Source of the DNA: JABMQB01 sp964575025
GTDB taxonomy: Bacteria > Bacteroidota > Bacteroidia > Bacteroidales > Prolixibacteraceae
DNA: 34,810 nucleotides
NCBI GenBank assembly: GCA_964575025.1
Contig: CAZNPV010000039.1
Span: forward strand, 1 to 34,810
Reading direction: 5' to 3'
Positions 23,810 through 30,924 of the stretch are shown piece after piece. The position numbers and the translations under genes are program-made. Every line of letters starts with the position of its first letter. The first letter of the stretch is position 1. The notes under the pieces are model-generated. The model was not told where the DNA came from. It worked only from the letters and a program-made list of their open reading frames with translations, and made no database searches.

Positions 23810-23892
23810 TCAGGAAAAAAGTAAAAAAAGGCTCTGAAGAAGGTTAAAATAAGAAAATCCCGGTGGTATTTTTCTGTTTTACCGGGTTTAAT

Positions 23893-23924
23893 TTTGAGAA
23901 TTTGCGTATTTGGCATTAATCTTG
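23893..23924 (+). promoter_or_regulatory. Candidate promoter of the collagen-motif lipoprotein gene
   Basis: TTTG (23893-23896), a 20-nt spacer and TAATCTTG (23917-23924, one mismatch to TAnnTTTG) form a -33/-7 pair 41 nt before the ATG. An alternative exact box, TAATTTTG, lies at 23889-23896. Confidence 0.5.
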
Positions 23925-23965
23925 CCATAAAAAAACAATCAGGAATCCATTAAATTTTAAAAGTC

Positions 23966-24493
23966 ATGAAAAAAACAATCGGAATACTCACACTGGCTGC
24001 GGCTGTAGTTTTGTTATCCTGTGAAGGGGAGCCGGGCCCTCCCGGACAAGATGGCGTTTCGTTTTTAGGCAATGTATTTGAAGTGAAAGGGGATTTTACC
24101 AGTCAGAACAATTACGAACTGTTCTATGAGTTTCCTGCCGGTTTTGAAATGTATGAGTCCGACATTGTGCTCGTGTATATTCTTTGGGAAGTGGTGGAAG
24201 GAAATGACGGGGGAACGGTTGATGTCTGGCGTCCTTTGCCGCAATCGGTTGTCCTGAATGAAGGAATTCTGCAATATAATTTTGATTATACCTTTGGAGA
24301 TGTACGGATATTCCTGGATGGCGATATTAATTTTAACATTCTCCTGCCGGCAGAAAAAGAAAATCAAATCTTCAGAATTGTAGTTTTCCCGGCTGATTAT
24401 GCGAAGAATAACCTGGTGGATGTGGAGAACCTGGATGCTGTGATGGATTTTCTTGCTATCGATGAAACGACGGTCCGGAAAATTGGCTTCTGA
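23966..24493 (+). CDS. Lipoprotein with short collagen-like motif, function unknown
   Basis: This 175-aa protein has a lipoprotein signal ending LLSC (Cys19), directly followed by EGEPGPPGQDG, a short Gly-X-X run like those near the lipid anchor of other Bacteroidota surface lipoproteins. The remainder is beta-rich and acidic, with no domain I recognise. It diverges from the AraC-family regulator. A hairpin lies 17 nt after its stop. Function is not assigned. Confidence 0.75.
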   Translation: MKKTIGILTLAAAVVLLSCEGEPGPPGQDGVSFLGNVFEVKGDFTSQNNYELFYEFPAGFEMYESDIVLVYILWEVVEGNDGGTVDVWRPLPQSVVLNEGILQYNFDYTFGDVRIFLDGDINFNILLPAEKENQIFRIVVFPADYAKNNLVDVENLDAVMDFLAIDETTVRKIGF

Positions 24494-24510
24494 CCCGACA
24501 GAAAAAAAAA

Positions 24511-24540
24511 CGGCTTCCTGAATTTTATTTCAGAAAGCCG
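24511..24540 (-). terminator. Intrinsic terminator of the minus-strand 24580-30704 cluster
   Basis: CGGCTT-C-CTGAA (24511-24522) pairs with TTCAG-A-AAGCCG (24529-24540) around a 6-nt loop with one internal mismatch. On the minus strand nine T follow immediately (plus 24502-24510), a classic terminator. It may also act weakly on plus-strand transcripts of the lipoprotein gene. Confidence 0.85.
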
Positions 24541-24579
24541 TAGTGGTTTTAGGTTCCTTCCGTTTCCGGCAAAAAAGGC

Positions 24580-24852
24580 TTACGCTTTCTTTTTCTTGCG
24601 TAAAACAACTGCAATGACAATTCCGGCAACCACAATGGCGGCAACCACAACGATTGCCACGGTATTGCCCGACTTATCATCTTCATAATATTCATCAAAG
24701 TTTAAAACATCGCCTTCCATATAGGAACTGTCCTGGGGCGAGGCGTTGTCAATGTATGTTCCTTCTTCCTGGGCATAAAGGATTCCTCCTGCCAGGATCA
24801 ATGAAAGGATCGCTGATACCAGGAATAATCTTACCTTTTTCATTTGTTTCAT
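24580..24852 (-). CDS. Small exported protein with C-terminal membrane anchor
   Basis: The 90-aa protein has a signal peptide (cleavage near LYAQ), a short acidic Tyr/Asp/Glu-rich segment, then a hydrophobic helix of Val, Ala and Ile (about 64-84) ended by RKKKKA. The likely topology is a periplasmic stub with a cytoplasmic basic tail. I recognise no family. It is the last gene before the terminator, 15 nt after the GT-C gene, so it is probably co-transcribed and may be an accessory of that enzyme. Confidence 0.7.
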   Translation of the reverse strand: MKQMKKVRLFLVSAILSLILAGGILYAQEEGTYIDNASPQDSSYMEGDVLNFDEYYEDDKSGNTVAIVVVAAIVVAGIVIAVVLRKKKKA

Positions 24853-24867
24853 TTTGCTTCTTTTTGG

Positions 24868-26862
24868 TTATATGTTATATTTTATTCGCAATTTTTCTGC
24901 TTTTTCTGGTTGGCCTGTATTTTCGTAACACTCTATTAAATAAGGAATTGCTCTGGAATACCGGGAGTTCACATCCAGCAAATTCATTAATTTTTCCAGG
25001 CCTTCTGAATGGTTCTTTTTTTTCATCTCCAGTTTTGCGTCAAGGAGCAAAAAAGGTTCGTAAAAGGGATGTTTCGTTTTTGCTTTTTGCAGGACATTTC
25101 TGACTTCTTCAAACCGGTTCAGGGTAAGATAACTTTCCGCCAGATAGGTTGCAATCTGCAGGTCTGCCGGGTCTTTTTCCAGCGCCGTAGACAATTTTAA
25201 AACAGCCCTTTCAAAATTCCGGTCTCTGAAGGCTGTGTAGCCTTCCCGGGCATCTTTATCCTGTCCTTTTAAAATGATTACCGTAGGATTTCCCTTGTGA
25301 TAAAATGTTTGAACCACTTTTTCGGGTTTCCAGGTATCATTTTTCAATTGCCAGGGATGGACATAATTTACTCCTAACAGGGCATAGTCCCAATCAGCAG
25401 AAATTTTATCGTAAAAATGAACGTATTCAAAACCGGTATTTTTCTTATCCGGGAAATAAGCAGAAAGGATAAAATTGGATGCTACTTTGCATTCAGAGTT
25501 GTTATTTTCCAGTTCTTTTTCAAGCCAGGAAGCGGCTTTTTTCATTTCATGCCAGTAATAATCGTATTCATAATTGCTCCATGCTTTTTTATTTCCTCCT
25601 GCGAGGGTGTTGAAATAGATGTATTCTGAAGGGTAGGTCCGGGCCATATGGATTACCGGCAGGAGTATTAACAGAAGCGATATTCCGGCCATGGCTGTTT
25701 GGGCCGGTTTTCTGAGGTGTTGCCATAGATGCACCAGTCCTGCTGAAGCGATGACTATTAAAGGAGGATAGACAAAGTACATTTGCCGCCAGCCGCTGTA
25801 TAAATTTGCATCTATGGCTATAACATAAACCAGGGGGAAGAGAAGACCAAAAGCAACCATTCCATAGCCAAACAGGGCTTGCAACTGGTGATTTTTTATT
25901 CGATCGTATAGAGCCAGCACAAAAAGAAGGGCTCCGGCTATCACTATTTCAGGAATAGAAATGAAAAGCCATTTGGGCAGATAGTACCACGGAAGGTTTG
26001 TACTCCATTCCCGGGTTCCTTCGAAGATTTGTTGAATGCTGATCGTATAGTGTTCCATGACGGATAGTGCCTCCCAGGAATTCTTAACGGGATGAATCAG
26101 TCCGAAAGGCCAGAAAATCAATCCGCCAAAATATCCGATACCAATCACCACCAGGGCTTTAATCAGTATTTGTTTCCACCAGCGGGGATTTTTGTAGACG
26201 TCACCGGAAGCTTTTCCTGCAATCAGCATCCAGGCAGCAAAAAAGAGGGCAAGGTAAAGGAAGAGTACCATCCCGCCTATTCTCACCGAATTTGTAAAAG
26301 CAATGGATAGTCCCAGTAAAAGAACACTCTTCCACCGTGGTACCGGCATTTGTTTAACCAATCGCAGGATCATGAGCAAACTCCATGCATACCCCAAAGC
26401 AAAAGGGATATCCTTCAGGTTTCCGTAAGCCTGCCCCATCATTGAGGGTGAAATAAACAAAAGGATCAGTGCCACGATCCCGGCAAGGGAACTTCCTGAA
26501 ATTTCATATGCGATTGCTCCGGTGACCCACAGCAAAAGGAAGGAAAATACCCATCCCAGGTAGTGTCTTGTCTGGTATTCTTTTTCAATAGCGAATAAAC
26601 GGTTTATCAGGGCACTTAGGTTATCAGGCGACTGACCGTAAAATTTCAGGTTGCTGCGTGGGGTCTCCAGGCAGGAGGTGTCCTTCCCCCGGGTTTTATA
26701 CCATGAGAGGACCTTTTTGGCCTGGTCGTAATGCACCGGTTCATCAATATTTATGGCAGCTCCGGAAGCCATAAAAAGCATCACAATACCGATAAACGAA
26801 GCAACCAGGTAAAAATGCTTTTTACCCAACCCCCGGAATGATATGTGATCCTTTTCAAACAC
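24868..26862 (-). CDS. GT-C glycosyltransferase-like membrane protein with C-terminal TPRs
   Basis: The 664-aa protein has about ten membrane helices. An Asp-Glu pair in the first external loop (INIDEP, Asp40-Glu41) is typical of PMT/ArnT-like GT-C enzymes, which take sugars from polyprenyl phosphate. The C-terminal 120 residues form TPR repeats (AVLKLSTALEKDPADLQIAT and LNRFEEVRNVLQKAK). The GtrB-like gene 11 nt upstream probably supplies the polyprenyl-phosphate sugar, so the pair would glycosylate a lipid or protein on the periplasmic side. The acceptor is unknown. The start at 26862 gives a short basic N-terminus before helix 1. Confidence 0.83.
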   Translation of the reverse strand: MFEKDHISFRGLGKKHFYLVASFIGIVMLFMASGAAINIDEPVHYDQAKKVLSWYKTRGKDTSCLETPRSNLKFYGQSPDNLSALINRLFAIEKEYQTRHYLGWVFSFLLLWVTGAIAYEISGSSLAGIVALILLFISPSMMGQAYGNLKDIPFALGYAWSLLMILRLVKQMPVPRWKSVLLLGLSIAFTNSVRIGGMVLFLYLALFFAAWMLIAGKASGDVYKNPRWWKQILIKALVVIGIGYFGGLIFWPFGLIHPVKNSWEALSVMEHYTISIQQIFEGTREWSTNLPWYYLPKWLFISIPEIVIAGALLFVLALYDRIKNHQLQALFGYGMVAFGLLFPLVYVIAIDANLYSGWRQMYFVYPPLIVIASAGLVHLWQHLRKPAQTAMAGISLLLILLPVIHMARTYPSEYIYFNTLAGGNKKAWSNYEYDYYWHEMKKAASWLEKELENNNSECKVASNFILSAYFPDKKNTGFEYVHFYDKISADWDYALLGVNYVHPWQLKNDTWKPEKVVQTFYHKGNPTVIILKGQDKDAREGYTAFRDRNFERAVLKLSTALEKDPADLQIATYLAESYLTLNRFEEVRNVLQKAKTKHPFYEPFLLLDAKLEMKKKNHSEGLEKLMNLLDVNSRYSRAIPYLIECYENTGQPEKAEKLRIKYNI

Positions 26863-26873
26863 TTCCTATTCGT

Positions 26874-27788
26874 TTATTCAATAATTTCTTTGATAAAATA
26901 GTGGGGTCTGTTTTGAGTTTCTTTATAAATCCGGTATACATATTCGCCGATAATACCCAGGAAAGTGAGTTGGATTGCTCCCAGAAAATAGAGGCTGAGC
27001 ATGGTCGACGACCAGCCCAGGGGTGCCAGGTTGAGAAATTTACTCACCAGGGTGTAAACAAAAGCGATCAATACAACAACAAGTCCGGTCAGCCCCAGAT
27101 AGAGACACAATTTGACGGGCCAGTTTGAAAAAGAAAAAATGGCATCCATGGCCAGGCTTACCAGATGGGTAAACTTCATTTTATTCGGTCCGTGCTTTCT
27201 TTCCTGTCTGTCGTAATCGAGATAGTAATTTCTGAAACCGGCAAAATTTCGCAGACCCGGGATGTACCGGTTTTTTTCCTTCATGGAGTTAATAGCCTGG
27301 GCAACCTTCTTTTTCATCATACAGAAGTTGCCTTCATTTCCAGCCTGTGGAAAGCCGCAGGTTTTCCGGAAGATCGAATGAAACATGCGGATCATCCATT
27401 TTTTCCCTGCCGGTTCTTCCCGTTTGTTTCTTCGGCCGGTAATGATATCCACAGGCTCTTTCGTCAGGATGGCATACAACTCCGGTAACAATTCGGGTGG
27501 ATCCTGGAGGTCTCCGTCCATGAGAGCGATAAACTCCCCTTTTGCAAGAACCATTCCGGCTGTAAAAGCGGCCTGGTGGCCGAAATTCCTTGAAAAGGAT
27601 ACGATTTTCAGTTCGTTGATTGTTTCCTTTTTCTGCAGTAAAAACGGAACGGTATTATCGGTACTTCCATCGTCCACACACAGTATTTCACTCTTCTCCC
27701 CGGTTTTTGCAAGGGCATCTGCAATTCGTTGAACAAGCTCTTTGACCAGGGCTTCTTCATTAAATAAAGGTATTACTACGGAAATCAT
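26874..27788 (-). CDS. GT2 polyprenyl-phosphate glycosyltransferase (GtrB/DPM1-like)
   Basis: The 304-aa protein has a GT-A catalytic domain with VVIPLFNEE, CVDDGSTD (37-44), FSRNFGHQAAFTAGM and the metal-binding MDGDLQDPPE (Asp91, Asp93). Two C-terminal membrane helices follow (about 230-255 and 265-290). Such enzymes transfer a sugar from a nucleotide donor to undecaprenyl phosphate at the inner membrane. It pairs with the GT-C gene downstream (11-nt gap). The Gfo/Idh/MocA gene lies 28 nt upstream. Confidence 0.93.
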   Translation of the reverse strand: MISVVIPLFNEEALVKELVQRIADALAKTGEKSEILCVDDGSTDNTVPFLLQKKETINELKIVSFSRNFGHQAAFTAGMVLAKGEFIALMDGDLQDPPELLPELYAILTKEPVDIITGRRNKREEPAGKKWMIRMFHSIFRKTCGFPQAGNEGNFCMMKKKVAQAINSMKEKNRYIPGLRNFAGFRNYYLDYDRQERKHGPNKMKFTHLVSLAMDAIFSFSNWPVKLCLYLGLTGLVVVLIAFVYTLVSKFLNLAPLGWSSTMLSLYFLGAIQLTFLGIIGEYVYRIYKETQNRPHYFIKEIIE

Positions 27789-27816
27789 GATTGTCTGTTG
27801 TTATGGATTCTTTATT

Positions 27817-29157
27817 TCAGGTTTTATGCTGAATTCCCGGAACTGGGACCGGAAAATCCCGGTCGACCGGGCCCATTTCAATTGCTTCCGGACCCAGCAC
27901 TTCTGTTGAAGACATCATTTCTTCCCAGGTGATTTTTCGTCCGGTGTAAGCAGCTGTCCGCCCCATGATGGCTGTCAGCGTAGAGATCGCAGTCTGTTCA
28001 GCTTCCTGTACCGGTTTGTTGGTACGGATTGCTGTGACCAGGTGAACGTGTTCCTGCACATAGGGTGAAACCTTCACGGTGTTTGTTGGCTTTCCCGAAT
28101 TGTCTCTGGGGTATTCATATTCCCATTTGATGGTTCCATCCGGATTATAAATGGTATTCTGGCAGTTGGTATATCCTTTGGTCCCCATAATGAATTCCCC
28201 CATTGCATTGGCACATCCGTCAATCTGACGCGTAAAGCTGTGTGAAAATAATCCTTCGCCAAAGTGGAAATCGATGCTGAAGAAATCGTACTGGTCGCCG
28301 GTGATTCTACGGTGTCTTCCTCCGAACCCTACCGCACTATCAGGGTGTTTTCCGATAAACCAGTTGATCACATCAATGTTATGAACATGGGTGTCGAGGA
28401 TGTGGTCGCCGCACAACCAGCAGAAGTTGTTCCAGTTTCGGATCATATATTCCATGTCGCTCCACTCTTCCTCCCTGGTTCGGAACCATACATGCGATTG
28501 CATCCAGAAGGCCCGTGCTGAAGTGATCTCTCCGATTTCCCCGTTGGCAACCTGTTTATAGGTTTCGATATAATCGCGCTGGTGTCTTCGTTGGGTTCCG
28601 GTGATCACTGTTAATCCCAGTGCTTCTGCTTTTTTTGAGCTGGCGATGACCGACCGGGCTCCCACGGGATCTACACAGGCCGGTTTTTCCATGAAAACGT
28701 GCTTGTTCGCCTCAATGCATGCTTTCAGGTGTTCGGGCCGGAACCGGGGAGGAGTGACCAGAAGTACAATATCCAGGTCAACGTCCAGCAATTTTTTAAA
28801 GGCATCAAAACCAGTAAAACAATTTTTGTCGGGAACCTCAATTTTGTATTGCTTTAATTTTTTCCGGCAGTCCTGAATTTTATCCTCAAAGACATCAGCC
28901 AGGGCCACAATTTCGAGGTTCGGACCGGCATCCATAAAATTCAGTGCTGCCCCGGTTCCTCTGTTTCCGCATCCCACCAGTCCGGCACGAAGTTTTTGTC
29001 CGTCCGGAGCTTTGTCGGGGAGGGGAGGCAGCCCCAGTTCTTCGGACGTTTTTCCCCTTTTACAGGAGCTCAGGGCCGAGAGCCCAACCAGTCCTGCAGC
29101 ACCCGCTAAAGCGGTTGTTTCGAGAAATGACCTCCTTGAAAATTTTGAAGATTTCAT
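27817..29157 (-). CDS. Tat-exported Gfo/Idh/MocA-family oxidoreductase
   Basis: The 446-aa protein begins with a twin-arginine signal (SRRSFL, Arg8-Arg9) whose hydrophobic part ends in SALSSC, so it may become a lipoprotein at Cys32. The NAD(P)-binding Rossmann motif is GLVGCGNRGTG (59-69), and the conserved EKP motif is at 157-159. A catalytic-domain segment CGDHILDTHVHNIDV follows. Family members oxidise or epimerise sugars with a tightly bound nicotinamide cofactor, which the Tat pathway can export in folded form. It lies 11 nt after the cytochrome gene. Confidence 0.92.
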   Translation of the reverse strand: MKSSKFSRRSFLETTALAGAAGLVGLSALSSCKRGKTSEELGLPPLPDKAPDGQKLRAGLVGCGNRGTGAALNFMDAGPNLEIVALADVFEDKIQDCRKKLKQYKIEVPDKNCFTGFDAFKKLLDVDLDIVLLVTPPRFRPEHLKACIEANKHVFMEKPACVDPVGARSVIASSKKAEALGLTVITGTQRRHQRDYIETYKQVANGEIGEITSARAFWMQSHVWFRTREEEWSDMEYMIRNWNNFCWLCGDHILDTHVHNIDVINWFIGKHPDSAVGFGGRHRRITGDQYDFFSIDFHFGEGLFSHSFTRQIDGCANAMGEFIMGTKGYTNCQNTIYNPDGTIKWEYEYPRDNSGKPTNTVKVSPYVQEHVHLVTAIRTNKPVQEAEQTAISTLTAIMGRTAAYTGRKITWEEMMSSTEVLGPEAIEMGPVDRDFPVPVPGIQHKT

Positions 29158-29168
29158 GATATTACGCT

Positions 29169-30704
29169 TTATTTCGTATTTCCCGTTTTTTCATCGTATT
29201 CACAGACGACCCTGAATCCTACCTCTTTGCAATCGGAATACCACCAGATGCTTTTGGGTATCTGCGGATCGGTTAAGAGCCATTCCCGGGTTTGGGTATA
29301 GCTGCGGGCGGCAGAACGCAGATGTCGGGCGCTGTTCATGAAGGAGCCTCCCCTGATCACATGTTCCGTTCCGTTTCGGGGGCCCCTGGGATTTTTTACT
29401 GTGCCGGCAGGATATTTTCCGTATACCTGTGGGTCGTAATAGTCGATACAGAATTCAGCGACATTCCCCGACATATTTTTTAATCCAAACGGATTGGCTT
29501 TCACAAAGGAAGGTTCCTGTGTGCGGTCGGGGCTGTTTTCCTGATAGACGGCATAGCTGTTTATCACGGTTGTATCCGGGCCAAAAAGTTTATTCATGAA
29601 TCCATCCCGTTCATAATCTTCCGGGTTTCCTCCGAAGAAATAGGCACCCTGGGTGCCCCCCCTGGCAGCATATTCCCATTCTGCTTCGGTTGGCAACCGG
29701 TATGATTTTCCTGTTTTCAGGCTTAACCAGCGACAGTAGGTCATTGCTGCATGGTGCGTCATGGTGATTGCCGGTCTTGAGCCTTTTCCCCATCCCTGGT
29801 CGGGAGCACCCCACGGAGGGGTGGCTCCGGTAATTCCATCGACATCATCCTGCTGGTTGGCTTCGCCTTCTTTTCGTCCCTGGGAACCGGTTTCATTAAA
29901 AAAAGCCAGGTATTCATCCCAGGTAACCTCTACTTCAGCCATGAAAAAAGGACGGATCTCTACTTCACGCCGGGGTCCTTCATCGGGGGAACGGTAGGGC
30001 TCCCTGGGATGACTGCCCATGATGAATGTTCCTCCCGGAATAGCCTTCATCACAAAAGATACGCTCGTGCCTGATATTTTCTCCGTGAAATCTGAAAATT
30101 CCTGTACTGTTTCAGCTTCCGTAAAAATTTCTTTTTCAGAAAAATCGATTAACCCGAAATCCGTATTGACCTGATTAGCTTCAGGATCATAATGCCCTAT
30201 GCGGGGATGACAGGTTAAACAGGTTCTGCCTGCCGGATTCATCTCGTAATTCAGGTGGGCTTCGCTCCCTTCATCCGAAAGCATTGCCGGGTATAGGTTC
30301 GAATGGCATTTAACACACGACGATTCATAGGTAAAATGGCGGGCTTTCTCCGGGGCCCGCTTAGCCTCCCAGTCAATTTCCTCCGGATCTTTGGCCACGT
30401 ATCCATACAGATCTTTAAAACCCTGTTTTGTTTTGGCCCAGGTGTAAGCCGGCAACCCCTCTTCTTTGGGTGGAAGATGGCATTCGGTACAATGGACAAC
30501 CACACCGGTCTGGTTGTTGCTGTGAGTGGACAACTTCCATTTGATTTCTGCATGGGGATGAACATGACAGGACATACAAAAAGAATCGGACGATGTATAA
30601 ATCATTGCTCTGTCAAATGAAAAAAAAAGCAGAGAAACGATCCCTATTGCCCCAACAAAAATAACCGGGGGTTTCTTTAAAAATTTCAGTTTACGGCCCA
30701 TCAA
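29169..30704 (-). CDS. NapC/NirT-like tetraheme cytochrome fused to FGE-like domain
   Basis: The 511-aa protein has an N-terminal membrane anchor (about 12-30). Four CxxCH heme motifs follow, CMSCH (43-47), CTECH (72-76), CVKCH (130-134) and CLTCH (162-166), in the spacing of quinol-oxidising NapC/NirT cytochromes. From about residue 219 to the end there is a formylglycine-generating-enzyme/SUMF1 fold (IPGGTFIMGS, RLPTEAEWEYAARGG, NMSGNVAEFCIDYY, VIRGGSF, VGFRVVCEY). The paired active-site cysteines of true FGE are absent: the RSAARSYTQT stretch has none. I therefore expect a binding or structural role. It would take electrons from quinol to a periplasmic partner. Confidence 0.9.
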   Translation of the reverse strand: MMGRKLKFLKKPPVIFVGAIGIVSLLFFSFDRAMIYTSSDSFCMSCHVHPHAEIKWKLSTHSNNQTGVVVHCTECHLPPKEEGLPAYTWAKTKQGFKDLYGYVAKDPEEIDWEAKRAPEKARHFTYESSCVKCHSNLYPAMLSDEGSEAHLNYEMNPAGRTCLTCHPRIGHYDPEANQVNTDFGLIDFSEKEIFTEAETVQEFSDFTEKISGTSVSFVMKAIPGGTFIMGSHPREPYRSPDEGPRREVEIRPFFMAEVEVTWDEYLAFFNETGSQGRKEGEANQQDDVDGITGATPPWGAPDQGWGKGSRPAITMTHHAAMTYCRWLSLKTGKSYRLPTEAEWEYAARGGTQGAYFFGGNPEDYERDGFMNKLFGPDTTVINSYAVYQENSPDRTQEPSFVKANPFGLKNMSGNVAEFCIDYYDPQVYGKYPAGTVKNPRGPRNGTEHVIRGGSFMNSARHLRSAARSYTQTREWLLTDPQIPKSIWWYSDCKEVGFRVVCEYDEKTGNTK

Positions 30705-30723
30705 CAGATTCTTGCTTGGATTA

Positions 30724-30731
30724 CAAGGGTA
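30724..30731 (-). promoter_or_regulatory. Possible -7 box of the cytochrome gene
   Basis: On the minus strand TACCCTTG differs from TAnnTTTG at one position, 19 nt before the ATG. No -33 partner is evident. The 220-bp divergent gap also holds several TGTTA/TAACA motifs. Confidence 0.3.
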
Positions 30732-30831
30732 AGAACGGATTGTTACCTGATTTCTTAACCTGCTGTTAGGGTAGTTCTTAATTGCCTGTTAATACACGCT
30801 TATTTTATTTTTTAATCAATTAACAGATAAA

Positions 30832-30862
30832 TTGTTATAATTAATTTATTTTTTTATTTTTA
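30832..30862 (+). promoter_or_regulatory. Candidate promoter of the SARP-type membrane regulator
   Basis: TTG (30832-30834), 20 nt and TATTTTTA (30855-30862, last base differs from TAnnTTTG) form a near-consensus pair 62 nt before the ATG chosen for the regulator. A short inverted repeat TAACA-N7-TGTTA overlaps the -33 side. Confidence 0.45.
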
Positions 30863-30924
30863 TGGGTTCATGGTATTAATGGAGGTATTAATCTGAACAG
30901 ATTTTGTGGATGGGGGAAGGAACG

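Noticed and set aside
29169..30050. Active formylglycine-generating enzyme (sulfatase maturation)
   Set aside because: The fold is clear, but the paired catalytic cysteines are missing and no sulfatase gene is in the window.
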